In this document: positions 34,463 through 42,677 of the stretch, in pieces
Numbering within the stretch: the first letter of the stretch is position 1
Layout of the letters: each line of letters starts with the position of its first letter
From: a bacterium UBP14_UBA6098
Lineage (GTDB): Bacteria; UBP14; UBA6098
Reading direction: 5' to 3'
DNA: 64,000 bases
Assembly (NCBI GenBank): GCA_002428525.1
Contig: DIWU01000013.1
Span: 39,600-103,599 of the forward strand
Position numbers and translations under genes: made by a program
Notes under the pieces: model-generated
Told to the model about the DNA's origin: nothing
The model's input: the letters and a program-made list of their open reading frames with translations, nothing else
Databases searched by the model: none

Positions 34463-35902
34463 TTACTCGTCGGATGCGGAGGCATTTGCCTTCGCACCGT
34501 TTGCGTTTTTCATCTTATCCTTATTTGGATTGTCTGTCACTCCGATTGGGTAATGCCCGTCGAAACAGGCAGTGCAGAAGCTCGTGTGTGGAAGCCCTTC
34601 GATAGAGAGCATTCCCTCGAGAGATATATAGCCCAAGCTGTCCGCGCCCATAAACCTCGCCGATTCCTCGATCGTTGAATGGCTGGCGAGGAGCTGGTCG
34701 GCCGTGGGCGTGTCGATGCCATAATGGCATGGGAATTTGATCGGGGGGCTGGCAATTCGGAGGTGAACCTCCTTAGCGCCGGCCTCGCGGATCATCGAAA
34801 CCAAAGCGCGCGAGGTCGTCCCGCGGACAATTGAATCATCGACTACGACAACGCGTTTGTTGTAAAGGACGCCCCTCACCGGGTTATATTTGATTCGCGC
34901 GCCGAAGTCGCGTATCGCCTGCCTCGGCTGAATGAAGGTTCGGCCGATATAATGATTTCGTATCAGCCCGAACTCGAAGGGAATCCCGCTCTCGTTCGAG
35001 TAGCCGAGCGCCGCCGTGTTCGAGCTGTCCGGCACGCTGATAACGATATCCGCCTCGGCGGGTTGCTCGATGGCCAAGACCTGCCCCATTCTGCGGCGAA
35101 TCTTGTCAACATTGGTGTCGAAGATTCGGCTGTCCGGGCGGGAGAAATAGATGAACTCGAAGATACAGGGGGAGGGCATTACCGGCTTGAAGGGGTAACG
35201 CGACTCGACATTTCCTTTTGAATCCGCGATAATCATCTCGCCCGGCTCGAGCGAACGCCCGGGCTGTAGATCCAAAAGGTCGAAGGCGCAGGACTCGCTG
35301 GCGAAAACCGTTCCGCCCTCCGGGGTCTTCGTGATTCCGAGCGGGCGAAATCCCGAGGGATCGCGAACAGCGATGAGCAACTCCGGTGTTAAAAAGAGCA
35401 GGCTGAATGCGCCCTTAACCTGTGAGAGCGCGTCGGCGATCGCCTCCGGAGTGGTTTTGCTGGGGCTTTTCGCGAGAAGATGCAGAATGACCTCGGTGTC
35501 CGTCGAGGTCCTAAAGATAGAGCCGTCGCGCTCCATCCTCGCGCGGATCTCGAGGGCGTTGACGAGGTTGCCGTTGTGGGCGCCGGCGATCGAGCCGCGC
35601 TTATAATCGATAGTAAAGGGTTGGGCGTTAGCGAAATTCGTCGATCCGGTTGTCGAGTATCGGACATGGCCGATAGCCGCGGTTCCAACCATATTCCTGA
35701 GAGCTTCCGGCGCGCCGAAAACCTGATTGACGAGGCCGAGGCCTTTGTTTTCAACAAGCTCTTTCCCGTCAGAAACGACTATCCCCGCGGATTCCTGTCC
35801 GCGGTGTTGAAGGGCGTAGAGGCCCATGTATGCTTTAATTGCGGCGTCCCGGACTCCGATTAGGCCGACCAGTCCGCACGATTCCTTCAATTCGATGTCC
35901 AT
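34463..35902 (-). CDS. purF: Amidophosphoribosyltransferase
   Basis: 479 residues from the ATG at 35902; the frame is open further upstream but that part overlaps the next gene, whereas this start gives MDIELKESCGLVG with the catalytic Cys9 freed after removal of a short propeptide. Glutaminase signatures GLYALQHRGQESAGI and GHVRYSTTG are followed by the phosphoribosyltransferase motif VVVVDDSIVRGTTS and the iron-sulfur-type cysteines (KFPCHYGID, SFCTACFDGHYP). It makes phosphoribosylamine, the first step of purine synthesis. It starts eight bases after the nucleotide-sugar dehydrogenase stop. The C-terminal tail is rich in N, K and A. Confidence 0.95.
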   Translation of the reverse strand: MDIELKESCGLVGLIGVRDAAIKAYMGLYALQHRGQESAGIVVSDGKELVENKGLGLVNQVFGAPEALRNMVGTAAIGHVRYSTTGSTNFANAQPFTIDYKRGSIAGAHNGNLVNALEIRARMERDGSIFRTSTDTEVILHLLAKSPSKTTPEAIADALSQVKGAFSLLFLTPELLIAVRDPSGFRPLGITKTPEGGTVFASESCAFDLLDLQPGRSLEPGEMIIADSKGNVESRYPFKPVMPSPCIFEFIYFSRPDSRIFDTNVDKIRRRMGQVLAIEQPAEADIVISVPDSSNTAALGYSNESGIPFEFGLIRNHYIGRTFIQPRQAIRDFGARIKYNPVRGVLYNKRVVVVDDSIVRGTTSRALVSMIREAGAKEVHLRIASPPIKFPCHYGIDTPTADQLLASHSTIEESARFMGADSLGYISLEGMLSIEGLPHTSFCTACFDGHYPIGVTDNPNKDKMKNANGAKANASASDE

Positions 35903-35910
35903 CGATTGCC

Positions 35911-37272
35911 TTATTTTAAATGTGAAACCACCGAGGAATGAAGCCGACCGCTTCCGAGCTTGAAAACCTTGTCCGAGAACTCGGGATAGTCTTTGAGGGC
36001 GTTTCTGCCGTCGAAAACCAAGCGGGATTTCTTGACGATTCGGTCCCAATCATAGGTCTTATGCTTGGTCGAAATCAGGACGAGATCGGCCGACTCAAGA
36101 AGTTCATCGGTCAGCTCGACCGATTTCAACTCGCCGTTTTTCCAATGAATGCTCGGAACCAACGGATCGTTATAGACAACCTCGGCGCCCTTCGATTCGA
36201 GTATCTCGAGAAGGTCCAAAGAGGGGGATTCGCGAAGATCTGAGATGTCCTGTTTGTAGGCCATTCCGAGGAGCACAATCTTGCATCCCCTGATGGCCTT
36301 GCCATAATTGTTTAAAAGCTCAGCCACCTGCGAGACGACATAGGCCGGCATATTGCTGTTGATCTCGCCGGCAAGCTCGATAAATCGGGCGTAATAGTTG
36401 AGGCTCTTCAATTTCCAAGACAAATAGTGCGGGTCGATCGGAATGCAATGCCCGCCGAGGCCGGGGCCGGGGTAGAACGGCATGAAGCCGAAGGGCTTGG
36501 TCGCCGCGGCGTCGATTATCTCCCAGACATCGACGCCGAGGCGGTCGCACATCAGCGCGAGCTCGTTCACGAGGCCGATGTTCACACTTCTGAAGGTGTT
36601 TTCGAGGAGCTTCACCATCTCCGCGGCCTTGGTCGAGGAGACAGGTATAGCTTTGTCAATAGTCTTTTCATAGAATGCAACCGCGATCCTCGTGCACTCC
36701 GGTGTCACTCCGCCGACAACCTTCGGTGTGTTTTTCGTTTGATAAACAGGATTCCCCGGATCGACGCGTTCCGGCGAGAATGCGAGGAAGAAGTCCTGCC
36801 CGACCTTGAGGCCCGTGCTCTCGATCATCGGCAGAATAAGCTCTTCGGTTGTGCCGGGGTAGGTTGTCGATTCGAGGACGACAATCGTTCCGGGCTTGAT
36901 GAACTTCACAATATTCTCGGTTGCATCGAGAATATATGAGACATCGGGATCCTTTGTTTTGTTCAGCGGTGTCGGAACACAGATGAGTATTATATCGGCA
37001 TCCTTCATGACCGAGGGATCGGTTGTGTTCTTAAGGAGCTTGCTCTCGATGAGGCGCGCGACTGTCGAAGCCGGTATATCATCGACATCGGAACCGCCTG
37101 AATTGAGGATGCTCACCTTTTTTTGAGAAACATCGAAACCATCGACCACAAAGCCGACTTTACAGGCCTCCACCGCGAGGGGAAGGCCGACATAACCCAT
37201 TCCGATAACACATACGCGAGCCGAGCTGTCCTCGATTTTTTTCGATAAAACTTCTGCGGTTGTCTTGAGCAT
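35911..37272 (-). CDS. UDP-N-acetylglucosamine/mannosamine 6-dehydrogenase family
   Basis: 453 residues from the ATG at 37272 (AAGGGAGAA site); the upstream ATG at 37299 lacks one. The Rossmann motif CVIGMGYVGLPLAVEA is followed by CVPTPLN, the FSPERVDPGN signature, the catalytic Cys in GPGLGGHCIPIDPHYLSW and KQDISDLRESPSLDLLE. This is the WbpA/WecC-like branch, oxidising a UDP-N-acetyl-hexosamine to the uronic acid for polysaccharide synthesis, rather than UDP-glucose dehydrogenase; the exact sugar is not certain. It lies between metG and purF and is probably co-transcribed with them. Another polysaccharide-related gene (GT-C transferase) is divergent just beyond metG. Confidence 0.9.
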   Translation of the reverse strand: MLKTTAEVLSKKIEDSSARVCVIGMGYVGLPLAVEACKVGFVVDGFDVSQKKVSILNSGGSDVDDIPASTVARLIESKLLKNTTDPSVMKDADIILICVPTPLNKTKDPDVSYILDATENIVKFIKPGTIVVLESTTYPGTTEELILPMIESTGLKVGQDFFLAFSPERVDPGNPVYQTKNTPKVVGGVTPECTRIAVAFYEKTIDKAIPVSSTKAAEMVKLLENTFRSVNIGLVNELALMCDRLGVDVWEIIDAAATKPFGFMPFYPGPGLGGHCIPIDPHYLSWKLKSLNYYARFIELAGEINSNMPAYVVSQVAELLNNYGKAIRGCKIVLLGMAYKQDISDLRESPSLDLLEILESKGAEVVYNDPLVPSIHWKNGELKSVELTDELLESADLVLISTKHKTYDWDRIVKKSRLVFDGRNALKDYPEFSDKVFKLGSGRLHSSVVSHLK

Positions 37273-37303
37273 CGAATTCTCCCTTACACATGACTCCAAA
37301 GGT

Positions 37304-39217
37304 TTATCTTATTGATGTTCCCGGCGGAAGTTCACCGTCGATAGTCAAGACTCGGACGCAATCGCCGGTTCCGGCCGCGAGAAGCATTCCCTGAGACTCG
37401 TAACCGCGGATCTTCGCGGGGGCGAGATTAATAACTATAACAATTGTCCTGCCAATAAGCTCCTCGGGTTTATACCAAGGCGCGATTCCCGCAACTATCT
37501 GTCGAATCTCGGTTCCGAGATCGACCTTCAAAAGGAGTAGCTTGTCGGCGTTCGGTGCGTTGGAGCAATCGAGAACCCTCCCGAGGGCGAGCTTGATCTT
37601 CGCGAAATGGCCGATATCGATCAGGCCCTCGGTTGTTTCCGTTTCTGGAAGCGCCGGCTCTTTGCCTTCGATCTTCTCCATCATGGCCTTTTCGTCGATT
37701 CTCGGGAACAGCGGTTGGCCGACGACTATCTTCCGGTTCGAGGGCAGGATGCCCCACTCGAAGGCATTATCGAGCTCGATGGCCTTTTTCTCGATACCGA
37801 GCCGGCGGCGGATCTCGTCGCAGGAGTCCGGCATAACCGGCCAGAAAAGGATCGACGTGACGCGAAGAGCTTCCGCGGCATTATAAAGCACGGTAGCCAA
37901 GCGCTCATATTCGCCCTGTTTGGCGAGGCTCCATGGTGCGGTGCGTTCGAGATAGCGGTTAGTTTCGCAAACGAGGTTGTTCACAGCCTCGAGTCCGCGC
38001 GAGAGTCGGAACTCCCAGATATCCTCGCGAATCGATTCTGCGGCCTTCAGCGCTACTTCTTTCAAGGCGGTTTCCTCGGAGGTCGCCGCGCGCGGAACTG
38101 GGATAACCCCCTCGAAGTTCTGTTGAATCAACCCCAAAACCCTGCTCGCGAGATTGCCGAGGTCGTTGGCGAGATCGGTATTTATCCTACGGAACATTGA
38201 TTCGTAGGAAAACTGCGAATCGTTGCTGATCACACTGTCGCGAATCAGGAAGTATCGAAGAGCATCGCAACCGAGCAGATCGATGAGCTTAGATATCGGA
38301 ACCGCATTGCCCATAGATTTGCCCATCTTGACCTCTTCGACCATCCACCAGCCGTGGCTGAAAACTGTTTTCGGCGGCTCGATCCCGAGGGCGTGAAGCA
38401 TTGTCGGCCAATAGACAGCGTGCGTAGTGACGATATCCTTAGCCATGAGGTGGACATCGGCCGGCCAATGATACTCGAATTTGCCCATCTGCTCCGGCCA
38501 ACCGATAGCGGTGATATAATTAAGCAGGGCGTCGAACCAGACATAACAAACGAAATCTTTATCGAAGGGAAGTTCGATCCCCCATGAAAGCCTGTCCTTA
38601 GGGCGCGAGATACAAAGGTCGTTCAGGGGCTGGCGCAGAAAACCGAGTATCTCGTTTCGGCGCGATTCCGGCTGAATGAATTCGGGGTTTGCCTTGATAT
38701 GCTCGATGAGCCATTCTTGATGTTTGCTCATCCTGAAGAAATAATTCTTCTCGGTAAGTTCCTTGACCGGCCGTTTGCAGTCCGGGCATAGCCCGCCGAC
38801 CAGATCCTTTTCAGTCCAAAAGCGTTCGCATGGCGTGCAATACCAGCCCGAGTATTCGGATTGGTATATCTCGCCGGCTTCCCACAGAATCTGTAGCGCT
38901 TTTTTAACCGCTGATATATGCTCTTTGTCCGTTGTGCGGATGAAGTAATCATATTGGATTTGAAGCATTTGCCAAAAATTCTTAAAATTCTTGACATAAA
39001 TATCGCAATGCTGTTTCGGGGTCAAACCGCGGGCGGAGGCCGCCTCGGCCACTTTTTGGCCATGCTCGTCCGTGCCGGTCAGAAGGAAAACACTTTCCCC
39101 TGCGATGCGCCTGTATCTTGCTATAGTATCGGCGAGCACCGTCGTATAGGCGTGTCCGAGGTGTGGGTTGTCATTAACATAATACAAGGGAGTTGTGATA
39201 TAAAAGGGTTTTTCCAT
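37304..39217 (-). CDS. metG: Methionyl-tRNA synthetase
   Basis: 637 residues from the ATG at 39217, four bases after AGAGAGGA; further upstream the frame runs into the promoter. Catalytic signatures are HLGH (in NDNPHLGHAYTT) and KMGKS, with one CxxC...CxxC zinc knuckle (CTPCERFW, CPDC). The last about 105 residues form the dimerising tRNA-binding domain (LALGRVLDCSNAPNADKLLL, GYESQGMLLAA). Cytosolic, charging tRNA-Met. It is the first gene of the minus-strand run, read from a perfect consensus promoter. Confidence 0.96.
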   Translation of the reverse strand: MEKPFYITTPLYYVNDNPHLGHAYTTVLADTIARYRRIAGESVFLLTGTDEHGQKVAEAASARGLTPKQHCDIYVKNFKNFWQMLQIQYDYFIRTTDKEHISAVKKALQILWEAGEIYQSEYSGWYCTPCERFWTEKDLVGGLCPDCKRPVKELTEKNYFFRMSKHQEWLIEHIKANPEFIQPESRRNEILGFLRQPLNDLCISRPKDRLSWGIELPFDKDFVCYVWFDALLNYITAIGWPEQMGKFEYHWPADVHLMAKDIVTTHAVYWPTMLHALGIEPPKTVFSHGWWMVEEVKMGKSMGNAVPISKLIDLLGCDALRYFLIRDSVISNDSQFSYESMFRRINTDLANDLGNLASRVLGLIQQNFEGVIPVPRAATSEETALKEVALKAAESIREDIWEFRLSRGLEAVNNLVCETNRYLERTAPWSLAKQGEYERLATVLYNAAEALRVTSILFWPVMPDSCDEIRRRLGIEKKAIELDNAFEWGILPSNRKIVVGQPLFPRIDEKAMMEKIEGKEPALPETETTEGLIDIGHFAKIKLALGRVLDCSNAPNADKLLLLKVDLGTEIRQIVAGIAPWYKPEELIGRTIVIVINLAPAKIRGYESQGMLLAAGTGDCVRVLTIDGELPPGTSIR

Positions 39218-39254
39218 AAAATCCTCTCTTTGGGTCTGTAAGTAAGAATTCAAT

Positions 39255-39283
39255 ATTATAAATCTCGTGAACCAAGTTGTCAA
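39255..39283 (-). promoter_or_regulatory. Perfect consensus sigma70 promoter of the metG run
   Basis: On the minus strand TTGACA (39283-39278), exactly 17 bases, TATAAT (39260-39255). Predicted start near 39248, giving a leader of about 31 bases to the metG ATG. It is the best promoter in the window and shows that this genome uses the general sigma70 consensus. Confidence 0.88.
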
Positions 39284-39381
39284 TAGCGTTCGTTATCTTT
39301 ACAGAAAGTTTATACATTTGATATTAAAAGCCGGCGGATTAGAATATGCACTGGAATCGGGTTGAGACAATGGGGGGAAAA

Positions 39382-39407
39382 TATATTCGGTTGCCATACC
39401 GAATATA
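39382..39407. promoter_or_regulatory. Palindromic operator candidate overlapping the -35 of the glycosyltransferase promoter
   Basis: A perfect inverted repeat with ten-base arms (TATATTCGGT / ACCGAATATA) and a six-base centre covers the -35 hexamer at 39391-39396. The symmetry, length and position are those of a dimeric repressor site. No regulator gene is adjacent. Confidence 0.6.
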
Positions 39408-39419
39408 AGTAGTTATAAT
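39391..39419 (+). promoter_or_regulatory. Sigma70-type promoter of the GT-C transferase gene
   Basis: TTGCCA (39391-39396), 17 bases, TATAAT (39414-39419). The predicted start near 39426 is only a few bases before the TTG at 39433. Confidence 0.68.
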
Positions 39420-39432
39420 TGCCTCTGGAATA

Positions 39433-40680
39433 TTGCCAAAAGATGTTTTCAAATTGAACGACAAAAGCACCGAAGTAGCTGATTCTATGGTTTCCTCCAA
39501 GCCTAATTCTGTTTTCCCAAAGCTTCTCCTCGCGATGGCGACCGCGTTCGTTGTTCGAATCCTACCGCTTTTCATGCTCGATCCTGCGAAGTTTAGTTTC
39601 GGCGATCAGAGGGTATATCTCGAGGTTGCCGTGAAACTTTTCAAAAGCGGTTTCCTATATGAGGGCAATCCCACCGCGATGTTCCCGCCGGTGTATCCAA
39701 TCTTCATCGCGCTGGTTTCAGTTCTTTCGCGCGATCCGATGGCTGTCCGATTGGCGCAAATCATCATCGCCTCATTACTTGTCTTCCCGATCTACAAGCT
39801 CTCGCTGAGGTTCTCCTCCCGAAAAGGGGCGATGCTCGCAGTGTTCTTCTACGCGCTCTATATCCCGGCGGCATCGATGCCGGTTTTCATCTATCCGCAG
39901 ATGCTTGCGTCGGTCTGGGCGATAGGCTTTTTAGCCTTCAACTTGAGTCTATCGGGGCGGCCTTTCCGGTGGTTTCGCGACCTCCTCTATGGCGCATATA
40001 TCGCTATCGGCGGGCTTTTGGTCACGATGATGTTGCCCTTGGCGTTTTTGCCCACAATTTTTCTTTTGAAAAAAGATCTTCGTCGATGGTTTCTCGTCGC
40101 GGCGGGATTCTTAGTAATTCTATCACCATGGGCTGTAAGGAATTACGCTGTTTTCAACAAGCCGGTTTTATTCTCGAGCACCGGAGGAAAAAACCTTTGG
40201 GCCGGCAACTGCCAATGGGCGACGTCGAATTCGGGATCGAACCCAATCTACCGAACCGAAGAGGGGGTGGAGATTCTATCGAAAGGGGAGATAGATGGGG
40301 AGGCGGAGTTTAAAGCCCGAGCGTTGGATTGGATTTTCAATAATCCCCTGAACTGCTTCACCTTATATATCAAAAAATTTATCAATTTCTGGAGACTTTA
40401 CTCCGCTCCAGTGAGTTTCGGCGAGGTGAAAATCGGAAAAGAGGAGATCGTATTTGCGTTCTCGTGGCTCGCGCTTTTATCGGTTTGGCTTGCAAGTAGT
40501 TTCAAAAATCGCAGAGACTCCACCCATCTTGTTTTTACACTGTCGATAATTCTCTTCGCATTGAGCTATTCTGTTTTCTTCACACGCGTCAGGTTCCGAA
40601 TGCCGATCGAGCCGTTGATGATAATTTTGGCCTCCGGGCTTTTCAAGAGTAAAAAGAAAGCCTGCGATCAGAGAAATTGA
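39433..40680 (+). CDS. GT-C family membrane glycosyltransferase (ArnT/PMT-like)
   Basis: Up to 415 residues; the start is uncertain (TTG 39433 with almost no leader, or ATG 39487 without a clear ribosome-binding site). After a short hydrophilic head there are about nine membrane segments, with FGDQRVYLEVAVKLFKSGF and NPTAMFPPVYPIFIAL in the first extracytoplasmic loop, the acidic/aromatic loop typical of lipid-linked-sugar transferases (GT39/GT83 type), and SPWAVRNYAVFNKPVLFSS later. It would move a sugar from a polyprenyl carrier to a lipid or protein outside the inner membrane. It is divergent from metG. Confidence 0.75.
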   Translation: MPKDVFKLNDKSTEVADSMVSSKPNSVFPKLLLAMATAFVVRILPLFMLDPAKFSFGDQRVYLEVAVKLFKSGFLYEGNPTAMFPPVYPIFIALVSVLSRDPMAVRLAQIIIASLLVFPIYKLSLRFSSRKGAMLAVFFYALYIPAASMPVFIYPQMLASVWAIGFLAFNLSLSGRPFRWFRDLLYGAYIAIGGLLVTMMLPLAFLPTIFLLKKDLRRWFLVAAGFLVILSPWAVRNYAVFNKPVLFSSTGGKNLWAGNCQWATSNSGSNPIYRTEEGVEILSKGEIDGEAEFKARALDWIFNNPLNCFTLYIKKFINFWRLYSAPVSFGEVKIGKEEIVFAFSWLALLSVWLASSFKNRRDSTHLVFTLSIILFALSYSVFFTRVRFRMPIEPLMIILASGLFKSKKKACDQRN

Positions 40681-40793
40681 AACATGAGAAATGATTCTCC
40701 AATTTGAATCCCCGCCATTCATTCAAGTAAGGCCGGAAAAATCCCGTTCATCGAATCTCGATACTCCAAGTGTTTTCAGGCAAAAAAAATACC

Positions 40794-40822
40794 TTGACCA
40801 ATCGAACCTGTGTAATTATAAT
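40794..40822 (+). promoter_or_regulatory. Sigma70-type promoter of the yceD-rpmF-plsX-fabH-fabD run
   Basis: TTGACC (40794-40799), 17 bases, TATAAT (40817-40822). The predicted transcript start falls at or next to the ATG at 40829, so the first message may be leaderless. The rest of the gap 40681-40793 shows nothing else. Confidence 0.75.
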
Positions 40823-40828
40823 TACCAA

Positions 40829-41329
40829 ATGTTTGTTTTACGGTTCCCATTGTTTGACATTTTGCAGGGCGAAACAAGACACCGACTTATAATTGCGCCC
40901 TCGGATATCGATCTCGAATACGGCGGTGTCGAGTTTTTCGAGGATATTACTGTCGATTTGCTCTTTTCAAGGTTTGCCGGAACTATCTCGATTAAAGCCA
41001 ATATATCGACCCCGTTGCGAATGACCTGTGCAAGGTGCCTGAACGCCTTCGAGTTAACCCTCGAGTCGGCAGTCGAATTGCAGGTCAAAACCGAAAGGCG
41101 CGGAGCCGGTTTAGCGGACTTTTTAGACGAAGATTTTGCTTTTTTAAATGACACTAATGGAGTTATCGATATTCGAGAGAGGATTCGCGAGGAGATCATC
41201 CTCGATATTCCAAGGATACCGCTTTGTCGTCAGGACTGCCGGGGTATTGATTACACTCAAAGCGTCGGCAAAGCTATTTCGGATCCTCGATGGGAAACCC
41301 TAACCAAGATTAACAAAGAAATCGATTAA
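40829..41329 (+). CDS. yceD: YceD/DUF177 family protein
   Basis: 166 residues from the ATG at 40829 (the frame is open upstream but that part crosses the promoter). The DUF177 pattern is visible: an N-terminal LRFPLFDILQGE, the MTCARCLNAFELTLE segment with CxxC, and PLCRQDCRGI near the end. The family is found immediately before rpmF in most bacteria and is linked to 23S rRNA/ribosome assembly. Here it precedes rpmF by 14 bases. No ribosome-binding site precedes the start, in line with a leaderless transcript. Confidence 0.88.
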   Translation: MFVLRFPLFDILQGETRHRLIIAPSDIDLEYGGVEFFEDITVDLLFSRFAGTISIKANISTPLRMTCARCLNAFELTLESAVELQVKTERRGAGLADFLDEDFAFLNDTNGVIDIRERIREEIILDIPRIPLCRQDCRGIDYTQSVGKAISDPRWETLTKINKEID

Positions 41330-41343
41330 TTGAAAGGATAATT

Positions 41344-41526
41344 ATGGCATTACCTAAGCACAGAATAGGTAAAACACGTAAGGCTAAGAGGAGAACTCAT
41401 CAAAAAGCCACTATGCCCAATGTCGTCGAATGCCCGCAGTGCAAAGGCCCCATGCTTTCGCATCAGGCGTGCAAGGGGTGTGGCTATTATTCCGGGCGAA
41501 CCGCAATTGCAATTAAAACAGCCTAA
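41344..41526 (+). CDS. rpmF: Ribosomal protein L32
   Basis: 60 residues. The N-terminus MALPKHRIGKTRKAKRR is the processed-Met L32 start (usually AVPKR), and the zinc site is formed by CPQCKG and CKGCGYY. Component of the large ribosomal subunit. AAAGGA lies upstream of the ATG. It is in the classical yceD-rpmF-plsX-fabH-fabD order. Confidence 0.96.
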   Translation: MALPKHRIGKTRKAKRRTHQKATMPNVVECPQCKGPMLSHQACKGCGYYSGRTAIAIKTA

Positions 41527-41534
41527 TTAGGACG

Positions 41535-42677
41535 ATGAGCGCTATGGGGCGCTGGTCCTACTATACAAAGAAACTCGCTAACCGCTGGGCAAGCGAGACC
41601 TCCGCCGGCGACAGACCGATAGCTATCGCTCTCGACGCAATGGGCGGCGATTTCGGCCCCGAGGTGACTCTCGAGGGTGCGCTTCTCGCGGCCGCGGAAC
41701 AGAAGAATCTAAAGATTCTGCTGGTGGGCAGAAAAACCGACCTCGATGCTCAGCTCGGCAAGAAATTTCTCCCTCCAGAGATCGAGATAATCAATTCCGA
41801 GGACGCTTTCGGAATGGACGAAAACCCTACTGCCGCGCTTCGCAGACCTAACTGCAGTATCATGATGGGCGTCGATTTAGTAGCCTCGGGCATTGTCGAC
41901 GGTTTTGTCAGCATGGGAAACACCGGTGCGGTTGTTGCCTCCGCCCTCGTGAAGATCGGACGCATTCCGGGGATCGAAAGACCCGCGCTGATGACCCTTT
42001 TCCCCACCTTGGCCGGAAGGCCCACTCTGATACTCGACGTCGGCGCAAACATCGACTGTAAACCTATACACCTCTTGCGTTTCGGCGAAATGGCCTCTCT
42101 GTATGCCGAGAAGGTTCTCGAGCGGGAAAATCCAAAAGTCGCGCTACTATCGAACGGAGAAGAGGATTCGAAAGGTAATGCGTTAACTAAAGCGGCTAAT
42201 AAACTCCTTGCTTCGAGCGGCCTGAACTTCATCGGAAATGTCGAAGGCGGAGCGCTTTTTGCCGGTGAGACAGATGTCGTTGTTGCCGACGGTTTCATCG
42301 GTAACATTCTTCTTAAATTCGGCGAAAGCAGTGTCGGCTTTTTTAAAAAAATCGCCAAAAAGGGCAGAAGATATAATCTCTTCTCACTCGCAAGAGGCCT
42401 CTTGATCAAAGGCCATTTCAAGAAGATCATGAAGGAGTTCGATTACGCCGAGTACGGCGGCGCGCCGCTACTCGGGATCAAGGGGAATGTCGTGATCGGC
42501 CACGGTAAATCGACCTCGGCGGCGGTTTCCAACGCGATCACTTTGGCCTCCGTTATGGCCTATGCCGATATCGCTAAGGTAATCAGCGAAAGCATTTCAG
42601 GAAAAGAGAGGGAACTTGAGAACAAAGATTCTTGGGACAGGCTCGAATCTGCCCCGCAAAATATTGACGAATGCTGA
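41535..42677 (+). CDS. plsX: Phosphate acyltransferase PlsX
   Basis: 380 residues. The family core begins IAIALDAMGGDFGPE near residue 28 and includes SMGNTGAVVASAL, LDVGANIDCKP and LSNGEEDSKGN and GFIGNILLKFGE. It makes acyl-phosphate from acyl-ACP for phospholipid synthesis on the inner membrane face. There is an N-terminal extension of about 26 residues (RWSYYTKKLANRWASE) relative to standard PlsX, and two possible ATGs (41535, 41544). The end overlaps fabH by 62 bases in another frame. Confidence 0.94.
   Translation: MSAMGRWSYYTKKLANRWASETSAGDRPIAIALDAMGGDFGPEVTLEGALLAAAEQKNLKILLVGRKTDLDAQLGKKFLPPEIEIINSEDAFGMDENPTAALRRPNCSIMMGVDLVASGIVDGFVSMGNTGAVVASALVKIGRIPGIERPALMTLFPTLAGRPTLILDVGANIDCKPIHLLRFGEMASLYAEKVLERENPKVALLSNGEEDSKGNALTKAANKLLASSGLNFIGNVEGGALFAGETDVVVADGFIGNILLKFGESSVGFFKKIAKKGRRYNLFSLARGLLIKGHFKKIMKEFDYAEYGGAPLLGIKGNVVIGHGKSTSAAVSNAITLASVMAYADIAKVISESISGKERELENKDSWDRLESAPQNIDEC

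Noticed and set aside
35903..36049. An N-terminal extension of PurF of 49 residues.
   Set aside because: It overlaps the preceding gene, is unlike any PurF, and the catalytic Cys must be near the N-terminus; the ATG at 35902 fits.
39218..39283. Upstream start of metG at the TTG at 39283.
   Set aside because: That TTG is the first part of a perfect -35 hexamer; the ATG at 39217 has a proper ribosome-binding site and gives the standard N-terminus.
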